DNA of 64,000 nucleotides from Tetrastigma voinierianum (Eukaryota > Streptophyta > Magnoliopsida > Vitales > Vitaceae), in contig JAEQBH010001518.1 of NCBI GenBank assembly GCA_016808115.1, forward strand, positions 62,001 through 126,000, in the 5' to 3' direction. Made by a program: the position numbers and the translations under genes. Below, in pieces: positions 48,801 through 59,211 of this stretch. How positions within the stretch are numbered: position 1 is the first letter of the stretch; each line of letters starts with the position of its first letter. Below the pieces are notes generated by a model that worked only from the letters and a program-made list of their open reading frames with translations, was not told where the DNA came from and searched no databases.

Positions 48801-51800
48801 GGAGGACATTTTTAAGGATAAGGGTAGGTGTGATATATATGTCTCCGAAACTTGCAACAATAGCTAAAGAGCCATTGGCCACTGCAATTTTCTTGTTACT
48901 TGGGCTTGGAGTATAGGTATGAAAAAGTTGAGATTTGGGTGTCATATGGTTTGTGGCATCGGAGTCTATTACCCAAGAATCATCATAAACCTTGTTTGAG
49001 GCATTGTAAAGAGAATGGGTGTACTGAAGAGCCAAAGAACAAGCTCTCGTAGGTTTGTCAAGGGATCTGACAAAGCTTCTTAGCTTCTCCCATTTCTTCA
49101 TTATTGAACCCACCTGTGCTACAGATTTTCCTTAGTTTTAATTTTGCTTTGCCATGTGTGCTGAAGCGCTGGCACCCTCCATGGTTTCTCATTTTTTGAC
49201 TTGGTGGCCTACCATTCAGCTTCCAACACTTATCTTTTGTGTGCCTTGGTTTCTTGGAATAGGTGCACCAAAGATTGTCCTTGTTCTCCTTCCACTGATT
49301 GCCTCTACGTAAGTGTTTAGGCATATCATTTTTTCTCTTCTTTGGATATTTTATTTTTGCTAATAGGGCTGATCCATCCAAGGTTTGTGGTTCAAGCATA
49401 ACACTTCTTTGGCTTTCCTCTCCTCGAATCAATGCCACCACCTCATTAAAGCACAAAACCTCCTACTTGCCAAGAATTTGGATTCGCACTTGATCAAATT
49501 CTGGGTTAAGCCCAACAAGAAAATCATAGACTCTATCTTGCTCAATGAAATCCTTTAGAAAAGCGGCATCCTCAGGACATTTGGTTTTTATCACCCTATA
49601 ATTATCAAGTTCTTGCCACAAAGTTTTCAATTGATTGGCATATTCAGTAACTGTTTTGTAGCAATCGTCTGCACCTTGACCTCATATACTTGGGTCGCAT
49701 CTCTAGCTTTTGAATACGTTTGTTGGATTACGTTCCAAATATCCTTAGTCGTAGCCAAGAACATACATGTCATGTGTCTCGAGAGTCATAGAGATTCTAA
49801 CCATACATAATCATGATCTTCTTCATCAATACTTCAAAAGCGGGGATCTCTAGTTTTAGACCGTGTACCCATAAGATGGCTAATCTTCCTTTTCACTTTC
49901 AGCACAGTGCGAACAAGTTGAGACCATTTAAGGTAATTTTTTCCATCCCGCCTATATGCAGCCTAAATATTTTGCAATTCCCCTGGTTGCTGAGATCGAA
50001 CAATCTCCTCCGATTGTGCTCTACTAGTCGTCTTTGCAACCTTCGACATCTTTCACAAAAAAAACCTGATGTGAAACACCATGTTTTGCCTTTAGAAATT
50101 AGAGAAAAATAGAGCAGAGAAATAAAAGACGTGAAAGAAGCAAAAAATCCAGCTATGAAGGCCAGAATGATGCCTAGGTTTTAGAAACCTACAACTCACG
50201 TCACCATGACATGAAATATGGGATGAAAAGTAATAATTTTCTGTATTTTAGATTGACTATACACCTTGTTTATATAGGGGATTACAAGAGAAGGAAAAAT
50301 GAAACAAGAGACATAAAAAGGAAACTAACTTATTCCTAAAAACAGAAAAAGGAAACTAACTGAATCCCTCAATTTAAGGGATTCTGAAATAATTATCCTA
50401 TTCTATTTACAAGTCAACATTCTATTGTAAAGAATGCTCATATCGATGGCATTTGTAACTATCTATTGGCTCTTTTCAGCTTGAACACTTGCAGAGCACT
50501 ATAATGGTTAGGCCCTTACACTCATAGAATCATTGTCCAGGTATAGTATGTTAGTTGAGAGGGATTTACAGATAACTAAGTTGTTGAGATTATTCCAATG
50601 GTGCTGCTGCTTTATTTCTGTGGGTCTATGTTCTGATACACAATTTCTTTCTCACTCCAATAGCCTTGTTATCTTGGGTAACAACACAAATTTGAAAGGG
50701 CGAGTTCATTGGTTTGAAAACCTATCATTGATATTGGCAATGAGACAAATCTTTTGAGGTATCTAATTCAGGTTTTCTGGTTGCAGAGTTTTAGTTTTCT
50801 TAACTTTTAATATGTCTGGTGGCTGCAGTTTTTACTTATTAATATCTTTGTGAGAGTGTTATTTATTGTGAAAATGTTTGTCTATTTCCATCTTAAGTAT
50901 TTTAATGCTTGTCCTTTCCACTTGATTGCTATTGTGTAGTGCAACATAAGAGTTCTTGGAGGACTTGTTTCTGCTCATATTCTTGCAACTGATTCTAGAA
51001 ACAGGTTGGTGCAAGGAACCTACAGAAACGAGCTACTTGTTCCTGGCTGGTGAAAGATTTAGGGGCGCTTTTACCTGCATTGATACACCCACTGGATTGC
51101 CTTATGCATGGATTAACTTAAAGGTACTACCTGAAAAGCACTCAAAATGCCAAATTAGTTTACTTTGTTATAATATATTCAAGGCATCTTATATACCGTC
51201 ACAAAACAATATCAGATTTGTCTGAGAATGATTAAACATTTTTTTTTATAAATAAGAGAATTATTAAACATATAGCTAGCTTTTTAAGGTATGTTGCATG
51301 ATCATGTGGTTTTTTCTGGATGAGCATGAAAATTGTGCAAACTACAATAAATGTCATGAGGAAATAAACAGATATACTTGTATACTGCTTCTTATGCCCT
51401 AAAACTATAATAGGATAGGGTTTTTTTATGAGTCTGCTCTCACCATTGAGAATATTTAATCTTATAACTTGGGTGAAGCTAATAGACTTCCAACATGCTC
51501 TGAGGATGCAGTGTCACCATAGAAGTTCTGAAGCATGCATTGTACTCAAGACATGTTCGGGATTTCTTAATATACTTTTCAATCAAATTTTATCCTTTTA
51601 ATTTTCAGAAAGTATGAGTATGTTCACTTGTTTTGTTTGTAAGAGGGATTTATGACTGCATCAATGCAAAATTATGTGGACAGTACGGAGTGATGGAGAA
51701 TGAGACAACTGAAACAAGTACATCAGGGTGTGGTGAGGAGCTTATCCTTTTCATCTTTCATCTTTCAGATGTAGCCATTTAAGATTGTGCTATCCTGGGA

Positions 51801-54800
51801 CTGGCTGATTTTCCATTTATGCACCCAGGTTCATTGATTCTTGAAATGGGAACTTTATCACGATTAACTGGTGATCCCCGATATGAGTCTGCAGCTTTGC
51901 GTGCTCTTCGTAAATTATGGAGCATGCGAAGCTCTCTGAATCTACTGAGAACAACATTGGATGTGGCAACTGGAGAATGGATAGAGTATTCATCTGGGAT
52001 GAGTCACTAGTATATTCTCTCTAGGTTTGATCTTCTTCTGGCACTAGGTTCTGTATCCCTTCATTTAATTATATAAGAGAATGATAAATAGAATAAATAG
52101 ATTTTATCGTCATGATATCACTACTACAAACTGATTATTTAGTCTGAATTCCTTTTCTTCTACACTGATGGTTTGTAAACCATTCACCATTTCTGTTTCT
52201 GATCCTGGATTTAGTGTGGCTTGTTTTAGGTGTTGATTCTTTCTACGAATATCTTATCAAAGCTCACATCCTTTTTGGAAATGAGGAGTTATGGAGAATG
52301 TTTCAGTTGGCCTATCTTGCTGTGCAGAAATATTTCAGACATGGCCCATGGTACTGCAGTGAGCATTTATCTTTTTGTTTACTGAAATGTTCTCTACCTT
52401 CACTTTCCAAAAAAAGCTTTATACTATTTACTCTTGATGCATCATTGTTTGGTTCTGCCTTCTTTCATTTTTAAAATCTTTCCTTTTTTAGGGTGCATAA
52501 GATTTGTTTACATTATTTTCTTCTTGCTTTGGACTGCCTAATTTTGATATCAAAATTAAGATTAAGGTGATGTTGCTTCACTCTCCCCGCAATCTGTTGT
52601 TTCTGGTAGTGACTTGTGATCAGGACCCTTTATACTTTGTCTGAATATCCAATACCAGCATCAGTAACACAATTTTTTGTTTCTTTTTTATACTTTTATT
52701 TATTCATCCAAATTTCACTGATTTTCAACATTCATAAACAAATAAAAGAATTCTAAAATAGCCGATTTCTGCCGCTCTATTTGGATTTTTCCTAAAGTTT
52801 CTCATAATTATTAGAACTAGATTACCTGCCAAAACAATTTGGAGAACTAGGTGTGAGTGTTTAGTCTTGGTCAATTTAGAGACTAGAAATCTGTCTCTGG
52901 AATACTAAATTTGGTTTCACTCCATATTTCAAAATTCAGACCTCTCAAGCATGGCTTATAATTGTCCTTTTTAAATAAAATCTAGTATGATATTTTCAAC
53001 TCAAAGAGAAGGAGACACAATGAACTGTAAATCCTTGATTTAATGCATCACTTCTATCAGGAGACTTAACAGTTAAAAGATTAAAAATAAAGAGGATAGC
53101 AGAAATGATGCTCACTTTAAGATTGCAATCTCTTGGTTGGAGTCCAAGAACTTGTGGATAATTTAATACATTTTATTGCACTTCAGGTACCATGAAGCTG
53201 ATATGAGAACAGGAAAAGCAACATATTGGCAACTTACCAGCCTCCAAGCATTTTGGCCTGGTGTACAGGCAAGTAAATGGAGTCCTTGGTATATTTCTGT
53301 ATAATAATTTGAATTCTGGAGAAGATCATGAAATATCTTTAAGTTTTGGTCATTAGGTTCTTGTAGGGGATATTGCGGCTGCTAATTCATCCCATCGTGA
53401 ATTTTTTTATGTGTGGGAGAAGTTTGGGGTACTACCTGAAAGGTATCATGTTATTAACATTCATCGTGACGATTATCCTCTTATTTCCTTTAGTTAATCT
53501 TAGCTTGGTTTGCTGTTGTTTTCCACGGTTGTTTTTCCATAACTGCACCCTCTTTTCAGGAAAAGAGCCCTAATAGGAAGTTCTTACTATTATTTAGGTA
53601 TTTGCTGGACCATCAAATGTTGCATCCTACTGAGAAGTATTATCCTTTGCGCCCTGAACTGGCAGAATCCACATTTTACTTATATCAGGCAACCAAGGTT
53701 CAGTAATTTCTCTAAACTATCTTCTGTTTTAGTTTCATCATGTGAGTAATTTTTCTTTGTTTCATGTGTTTTACTTTTAAAATTTCATACTTGCATGGAA
53801 GTTGTGCTAAAAAATTACCTATCAACTGGAACTTAAATTCTGAAGTCGTTTAACCTTCTAACGTGTGCACCTGGTATTAAATTGGAACAGTGTCTTCGAT
53901 ATTATAACCGTCAATGAAACCAAATCACAAGGTCTTACTACCTTAATTGCAATGCGCACCTCAGCATGGATTTATCTTTTCATCTCAAGTTGCATTTTCA
54001 TGGTGAAATTTCTTAGTTGTAGCAAAGCTTCCCTCTGAAAATATGATTTCTACTTCTCAATATATGATAAAAAGGGAACTGAGGAATGATACTCTATGTA
54101 GTTCAGTTGCTGCATATGCAAAACATCCTGTCTGGTGTTTGGAAGGAAAGAAATTTCCCCTTGCCACCATTTGGTTTGTTCATGGAGGAGAGATAACATA
54201 AGAGAAACGGTTCACAACTAGAGGGGAGAAAAGATCCAGTCCACAACTTATGATGAAGAATAATTAACAAATACAAACCAAACATGATTTCAATACTTAT
54301 GTGCGTAGCCAGGTGAATGGAAATATTCCAATATTGAGAACTGATTCAAGTTGTCTTCTTTGTTGCCATATTTACATTTGGGTTTTTGCCTGCTTGCCTA
54401 TTTGTATTTTGGCATCTTTAATTTGTCTTTTTTCAAAATTTTCCTTTGAAATCATTTAGATCGTGTCTGCTCACTATCTTTTTTCCTTGTTATCAGATAC
54501 ATGGTACATAGAAGTGGGAAAATCAATGGTAGATTCTCTTAATTTATATGCTAAAGTTGAAGGTGGGTTTGCAAGCATTAAAGATGTAACAACCATGCAA
54601 TTGGAAGACCATCAACACAGTTTCTTCCTTAATAAGACCATATGCTTTCCCTATTCAAAAATATGAAATGCATTTCAGCTGTAAGCATGTGTAATTGTAA
54701 TTTATGTCTAAAACTGTATTACTCTCTCTGTTCTTTGTAGGTGCAAGTATCTATATCTTCTCTTTGATGATTCATTTTTGGTTGATCGCAATTATGTTTT

Positions 54801-55257
54801 CACAACTGAGGGTCACCCTCTTCCAGTAATCAGTGCTTGGCATGACAGACTTCCGGAAAGTTACATTCAACCAGATTGGACTACTACACAGGTATATTTC
54901 TTCATCCTTATTTCACATTGGTTTGAACAAACCATCTTATCAAATCCTAAATTTCAGTTTAGCTTGTTTGAGAAAATTAAATACTAGTTTTCAAGTGTCA
55001 TAAAATGAAGTTTCCTGTTCATGCAGAGTGAAAAGCAAGCAGCAAGACAATCGAGTGCCATGTCTTTGCAAGTGTGTCCTGCAACAAGCTTGAACTCTGG
55101 ACATGGTAGTCAACAAATCGAGAGTGCCTGCCATGTTCCTGATTCTCGAAGCGACCACAGGTGTTTGACTGAAGATGAATGTGGAGTTGATGCAACCACT
55201 TGTAGGCGAAGATCGTGCAGCATGGCTGGCTATTGTGGTCTCTGGTTGTTCATATGA
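42871..55257 (+). CDS. EDEM-type class I alpha-mannosidase (GH47, MNS4/MNS5-like), frame disrupted
   Basis: The family trims mannose from misfolded glycoproteins in the ER so that they enter ER-associated degradation. Exons: 42871-42995, 43783-43825, 43914-43979, 50480-50540, 50664-50758, 50940-51123, 51684-51732, 51829-about 52009, 52230-52350, 53187-53268, 53357-53442, 53598-53697, 54497-54639, 54741-54891, 55027-55257; about 572 codons, close to the family length. A signal peptide (hydrophobic WVLLFLLVSSTFV) starts the protein. GH47 catalytic positions by homology: Glu in LILEMGTLSRLTGD, Asp in VDSFYEYL, Glu in RPELAES, and the calcium-binding Thr in FTTEGHP. The end is Cys-rich (CGVDATTCRRRSCSMAGYC). 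Exons 1-3, 7, 9-12, 14 and 15 are clean. Exon 4 has a 1-base loss and a TAG (about 50507), exon 5 two losses, exon 6 at least four indels; the exon 8 and 13 splice sites are damaged. It may be a decaying gene or carry consensus errors. A Copia element sits in intron 3. Length fits MNS5 slightly better than MNS4. Confidence 0.88.
44003..44224 (-). repeat. 3' LTR of the Copia element
   Basis: It starts TGACACGAAATATGGGATG and matches 50207-50429, including 'tgtttatataggggattaca' and 'taagggattctgaaataatt'. Confidence 0.85.
44489..44671 (-). pseudogene. RNase H end of the Copia pol
   Basis: The frame reads MDRRSITGYYTFFGGNLITW and RSKRNVVARSSTNSKL, matching the Copia RNase H opening 'DRRST.GYC.FLG.NL..W.SKKQ..V.RSSAE.E'. 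It continues in broken frames to about 44260. Confidence 0.85.
45151..45230 (-). pseudogene. Copia RT catalytic part (YVDD), left of the insertion
   Basis: On - 45170-45151 encodes YVDDIIV, the Copia RT active site, preceded by VTKFLVS-like text up to about 45230. The upstream RT half resumes at about 46700. 44672-45150 is the thumb and linker in broken frames. Confidence 0.75.
45235..46690. mobile_element. Unidentified GAGC-rich insertion inside the Copia RT
   Basis: It splits the RT between HSQAS (about 46720) and the YVDD part (about 45170). Both ends carry related text: 'gggctcaagcttggcccg' with 'gagcttttgagcgagc' near 45285-45345, and 'gggctcaagctcggctcg' with 'gagcgagcgagctttta' near 46630-46680. 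Such GAGCTCG-rich ends occur on small plant DNA transposons, but I do not assign the superfamily. Frames inside (for example 46237-46476 on -, which ends in no known motif) are not recognisable. The part 46280-46680 is strikingly GC-rich. Confidence 0.45.
46700..47058 (-). pseudogene. Copia RT, fingers and palm, right of the insertion
   Basis: The frame contains MNTIRILLSLVAHYNWQLLQ, YDVKNAFLHGDLDEEIYMNI (first catalytic Asp) and KLKKALYGLKQSPRAWF, classic Copia RT. The last residues, after HSQAS, are insertion sequence. Confidence 0.9.
47544..48235 (-). pseudogene. Copia integrase, core end and C-terminal part
   Basis: 48014-48235 has MTDNARDYFNQILSPYF (second Asp), then QENGVAKRKNGHLLNTTRAL (catalytic Glu lies in the usual 'QQNGVAERKN', here partly changed). 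47716-48111 has VFGCTAFVHVHNQHRDKLGP, IKCVFIGYSFTQKGYKCYNP. 47544-47846 continues the C-terminal linker (KKVTNVTTLQLENF in place of the usual text). Frames overlap because of small indels. Confidence 0.85.
48387..48653 (-). pseudogene. Copia gag-pre-integrase (zinc) part
   Basis: It contains CETCELEKHTHVSFPISNKR and HPFHLIHSDYT. The usual Copia HH-CC zinc domain precedes this; its His pair is lost in the frame break at about 48600 and beyond. Confidence 0.82.
48670..49113 (-). pseudogene. Copia protease region
   Basis: The active site reads WVIDSDATNHMT where 'W..DSGA.NHMT' is normal, so Gly is replaced. It is followed by IAVANGSLAIVASFGDI and LKNVLHVPKLLASLVSIQKL. The enzyme would cut the polyprotein; this copy is probably inactive. 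Confidence 0.85.
49114..50049 (-). pseudogene. Copia gag
   Basis: It starts MSKVAKTTSRAQSEE at 50049 and continues with DGKNYLKWSQLVRTVLK and HLMGT in the same frame after a stop. 49058-49456 carries CFNEVVALIRGEESQRSVML and a damaged CCHC knuckle (WCTYSKKPRHTKDKCWKL, second Cys now Ser). Confidence 0.82.
50207..50429 (-). repeat. 5' LTR of the Copia element
   Basis: Partner of 44003-44224. It is followed by 50430 onward, where intron 3 resumes and reaches the acceptor CAG at 50477-50479. Confidence 0.85.
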
Positions 55258-55300
55258 GATCCTTTTTGCTATGACCACATTCTTTTCTGCAACACAAACA

Positions 55301-55306
55301 AATAAA
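55301..55306 (+). promoter_or_regulatory. Poly(A) signal AATAAA of the mannosidase gene
   Basis: Canonical hexamer 44 bases after the stop codon at 55255-55257. It is a likely, unproven 3' processing signal. Confidence 0.5.
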
Positions 55307-57176
55307 ATGTGAACCTGAATTCCAGAATCCGGTGGTATAAGGGAAGGAGGCAGGCCCTCTACCAAGTTTATAATTCTGGCAGGTATGTAATCTAACACCA
55401 AACGGTATATATAAAGGAAAAAAAACCGATAGGAAAATCTGTGGGAAAAAATCCTTCAGAAAAAAAAAAAAAACAAATTTTGTATTTTCATCACATATAT
55501 CTTCTGTCCGATTACTGTGATTATAACCTCATATTTTTTAAATTTTTGTCTCAAATTCAGATTGAGGCTATTTTGACAGAATATTCTTATGATCTTCCTG
55601 CCGTCCCGCAATCAAATCTGAAAGAAAGTGTGTTTGGGCTCATCTCCATCCCTCTAATTTCTTTACCAATTTAACATTCATTTCTTTCTTTGTTTTGCAT
55701 CATTGGATAGAAGTAAGAGCTTTCTATGTCTTCCTTTACCAACACAATCACCTTTCCTTTTTAATAACGCCGGTGTTCGAATTAGGTTTGTGTAGCATTC
55801 TTAATAAAGGAACAGTTAGCAATTGGGTAAATGCTGATGTTGAAAGAAATTTGAATTGATGTGGTGAAAAACAAGCCGAAATGGACCAATCGCCCACCTA
55901 TTACCCTTTCTTATCATCTCCACTTCCCCATGAAAATCTTATCTACCGTAATAATGGCCAAGGGAGTAGGTTTTCCATGAATCAGACTTATAGCAAACTT
56001 TGGCCCTACTAGTGAAACACTTTCTAATCGGATAACTTGTTCCCCATCAACACAAAATTTGGCTTAGATAACATGATAATTGATGCTGCAAATCCCCTTT
56101 ATTCAATAAATCATTCTCTCTTATCCTTTAATCATTGAAAACCATTTCTGTTCAAATGATCTTCTTAATACTCTGCTCTATTTGTTGGGTAGTAGTGCTA
56201 ATCTCTGTTTTCTTCAGAATTTGCCACCTTTGTTTGGTAGCTGAGAAATATTAAATATGGGAAAGGCATATACCATAGTATTTAATGGTGTGTCATATTA
56301 TTAGACCATAGAGACTAAAAAGTTAATTAAAAGCTCTCACGTCAGTTTAGTACATCATGACCAGACAAAAAAAATAGACTTAAAGTATTTTTATATTTTA
56401 ATATATATGAACTTCTTATGATGATAAAAGGGTGACTTTGTACATTTTTATAAAAAGACCATAAAAATATGAACCCAAGTATGTCGTCGGGTTAGGGACG
56501 TAGAAAATGGATTTAGAGTCTTCCATATAATTTAGAGTGAATAGATTTGTAAAAAATAAAAAAATAAAAAAAGTTAGAAAATAATTAGCATTTCATATAG
56601 CCTACATTTGAAAAGAAATGGAAGACAGGGCAAAGACAGCTGGGGAAGTGTGACCGAACAACACTCACACCTCCTTCAGGCTTCAATGAGAGAGAATGGG
56701 AAGCATCATCAAAACAAGAAGATAACTATTGGCCCTCTAGTACGGAACAGAGGTCCTACATGGGACCCACACTCCTCTTTTGTCCCTTTCCTCGATGATC
56801 ATTGATCACCATCACAGATATTTTTACTGGGCCCCATTTCCAGCTCACACCATGCACTAAGATCTTGACACGTGTGACGACCTGCATCTGTACAGCCCAC
56901 ATTATTCATTACTCCTCCACTGCACTGCTGTCATCAATTACCAAGATTTTAAATATAAAATCCCCCCCCCCCCTGGCCCTTATCCACTTCTTTTTTGTCC
57001 AACTCTGTTTTTGCTACTTCCACGAGCTTCATGTGCTAAAACCCCTCCTTCACATATTATTTAGTAGATGTATTTTCAAATTTTATTTTAATATTTGACA
57101 TACACTCATTACATTGGAGTACACCCATTTTTCTTTATCACTTGATTTAGATTTCAAGACCATTTATTTTTAGTTG

Positions 57177-57232
<56 letters not shown>

Positions 57233-58264
57233 AATAAATATAAACTATATAAATTTAAGACCGATCAAAATATTTTTAAAAATTACCAAACCAATGGCTC
57301 CTATACTCATCTTTAATTGTATTAAAATTTAAAAATGATTCAATGATTAATTTCAATTAGGAAAAGATTCTTTCAACTTATTAATTTACAAATAATGTCA
57401 TATTGGTTTTGGAGTTTTTAAATTTATTGATATGGGAATCAAGTAATTATGTTTTATGGTAGAATTTTATCATTATTTTGGTCAATTCTGATTTGAATGA
57501 AAATTAATTTGGGTATAATATAATTAAAAAGTGTTTTTCATGTATGCATAGATCCACTTAAGACATTTCATGACTTGATAAAAAATTTTTTTATTGATTT
57601 TACACCCTTGAGGCTTAATAGGTAAAGGGGTAGAAAGAGGTACTATAATATAATATATAAAGTAAATAAATATAAAATAAAATAAAAAACTTATTGATTT
57701 ACAAATAATGTTATCGTAGTTTTGAATTTTTAAAAAACTCAGCATTGATACAATTAGAGTGAAAAAACAAAATAAATTTCGGTCAAATGATTTTTAAAAC
57801 CGTTCATGATAATAGCACTAATTAAGGTGGTACCTAAAAATTAATTGATTTAAATCTTTTTATTTTTTGAATAGAAATGCTGATATTAAATTTTTCAAAA
57901 CTTTAAATTTCCAATTGTAAAGCTTAGGAAGTGGATATGGGAATCCAAATTCAAATCATTATAATAACATGTTATTACATATAACAGCCTTTGAGATCCG
58001 ACTTGGGTGATAAAGGTGGAAAAAAGGGAGATTCAGATTCAGAAACATTATAAGCTCCAATGCCAATCATTGTAGAACATTTTATAAAAGGAAAAAAAAA
58101 TAAAAAAAACATAGAAATACACTTTTCACTCTCCCCTGATAGAAAAAATCAGTTTTCCCTCCCAATCTCACTCTTAGAAAAAAAACATTTTCAAAGTTGT
58201 AGGAGAAGTAATAAGAATTGAAAATGGTGGGGTGCTTGGTAATTATAGCAAGAAATAAATCGGC
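55307..58264. other. Intergenic region between the mannosidase and GASA genes
   Basis: AT-rich, with no gene seen. A less AT-rich island at 56590-57050 holds CACGTG (56869-56874), a C run (56960-56971) and TC-rich DNA, plausible upstream sequence of the GASA gene, 1.3-1.7 kb before it. A perfect (AT)n lies at 57178-57227. A short repeat copy lies at about 57605-57680 and a weaker one at about 57988. Confidence 0.5.
57178..57227. repeat. (AT)n microsatellite
   Basis: Uninterrupted AT dinucleotides, about 25 units, in intergenic DNA. Confidence 0.95.
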
Positions 58265-58270
58265 TATAAA
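58265..58270 (+). promoter_or_regulatory. TATA box of the GASA gene
   Basis: GGCTATAAAGG is a strong TATA match 69 bases before the start codon, implying a 5' leader of about 40 bases. Confidence 0.7.
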
Positions 58271-58338
58271 GGAGGGCCACCTGCTGCAGGGCTTATAGTA
58301 GTTGTCATACTCGAGCTTTGCTTCCAGCAACAGCAGCC

Positions 58339-59009
58339 ATGGCCACGCTTCGTATGCTTCTTGTTCTACTCGCTCTCCTGGTCTTCCTTGCTCAGGTGCG
58401 CAAGGGTCCTGCTCTGTTTTTCCCCCCCTCCCAACTTCCTTTTTTTCTTTTTTCTTTTGCTAACCATTTTGGGTTTGATGCATTTTCATGCAGGTTTCAT
58501 CTGATTTCAGCATCGAAGAGGAGGAGAAGGCGCCATTCCTCAGTCAGGCAGTACATGAAATCCATGCATCTTATTTCATTTTGTTTTTTCGTTGTTTTGG
58601 GGTGTTTTTACTTTCGTTTTTGTTTTTGTTGTAGATGTTGAGTATTTAGTACTTACTGTGTATTTTGGGTTTCAGGTGACGGTGAGAGGTGGAAACAGAA
58701 GGCTGATGCAAGACATAGGTGGGTGGGAGGTTCCTCTTTGTTTGAAATATTTGATTTGATTTGATTTGATTTGATTTTGATGCATGGGTAGTAAGATATT
58801 GTGTTTGTTATGAACTTATGACAGATTGTGGAGGGTTATGCAAGGAGAGATGCAGCCAACATTCAAGGCCAAACGTGTGCGAAAGGGCGTGCGGGACTTG
58901 CTGCGTGAGATGCAAATGCGTGCCGCCGGGCACCTCAGGCAACAGAGAAGTATGCGGCAAATGCTACACCGACATGGTCACCCATGGCAACAAGACCAAA
59001 TGCCCTTAG
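58339..59009 (+). CDS. GASA / gibberellin-regulated (snakin-like) cysteine-rich peptide
   Basis: A secreted peptide of 113 residues. GASA proteins act in the cell wall or apoplast in growth, flowering and redox control, and some are antimicrobial. Exons: 58339-58395, 58494-58550, 58676-58718, 58825-59009, all flanked by GT...AG. Residues 1-19 plus a few form a signal peptide (MATLRMLLVLLALLVFLAQ). An acidic, variable linker follows (FSIEEEEKAPF). The last 60 residues are the GASA domain with its 12 cysteines (CGGLCKERC, CERACGTCCVRCKC, VPPGTSGN, CGKCYTDM, ending KCP). The ATG at 58339 lies in a good context after the TATA box. No defects are seen, unlike its upstream neighbour. Gibberellin response cannot be judged from the sequence. 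The subgroup number is not assigned. Confidence 0.93.
58749..58778. repeat. GATTT pentanucleotide repeat in GASA intron 3
   Basis: Five to six units of 'gattt' in the 106-bp third intron (58719-58824). Confidence 0.85.
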
Positions 59010-59152
59010 CTCCCTCATCTTTCTTCCTTTCTTTCCACCTCTTCTTCAACCCTATTCTCTCTCTCTCTCTCTCTTAATCTTGATCTTAATCTTAATGCTT
59101 TGTGTTTTTATGGTTTATATTATATATGTTTGGGCTTCAATGTATTACTATT

Positions 59153-59208
<56 letters not shown>
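59153..59208. repeat. (AT)n microsatellite just after the GASA gene
   Basis: About 28 AT units, 144 bases after the stop codon, probably in or near the 3' untranslated region. A CT run (59053-59074) precedes it. Confidence 0.95.

Positions 59209-59209
<1 letters not shown>

Positions 59210-59211
<2 letters not shown>

Larger units (their letters stand above)
44003..50429 (-). mobile_element. Copia LTR retrotransposon in intron 3 of the mannosidase gene
   Basis: LTRs of about 213-222 bp at 44003-44224 and 50207-50429 differ at about a dozen sites. Coded on -, antisense to the gene, in the Copia order gag, protease, integrase, RT, RNase H. A PPT (CTGAGGGGGAGGCTG on -) lies at about 44232-44246 and a primer site (TGGTGACGTGAGTTG on -) at 50192-50206. 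The candidate target duplication is GAGAA/AAGAA, imperfect; the inner LTR edge is uncertain by about 10 bp. The body is interrupted by a GAGC-rich sequence at about 45235-46690. Stops and shifts throughout. Confidence 0.88.

Noticed and set aside
54640..54740. U12-type AT-AC intron after exon 13
   Set aside because: The start ATATGCTTT is near the U12 donor, but the intron ends in TAG and has no TTCCTTAAC-like branch site close to it.
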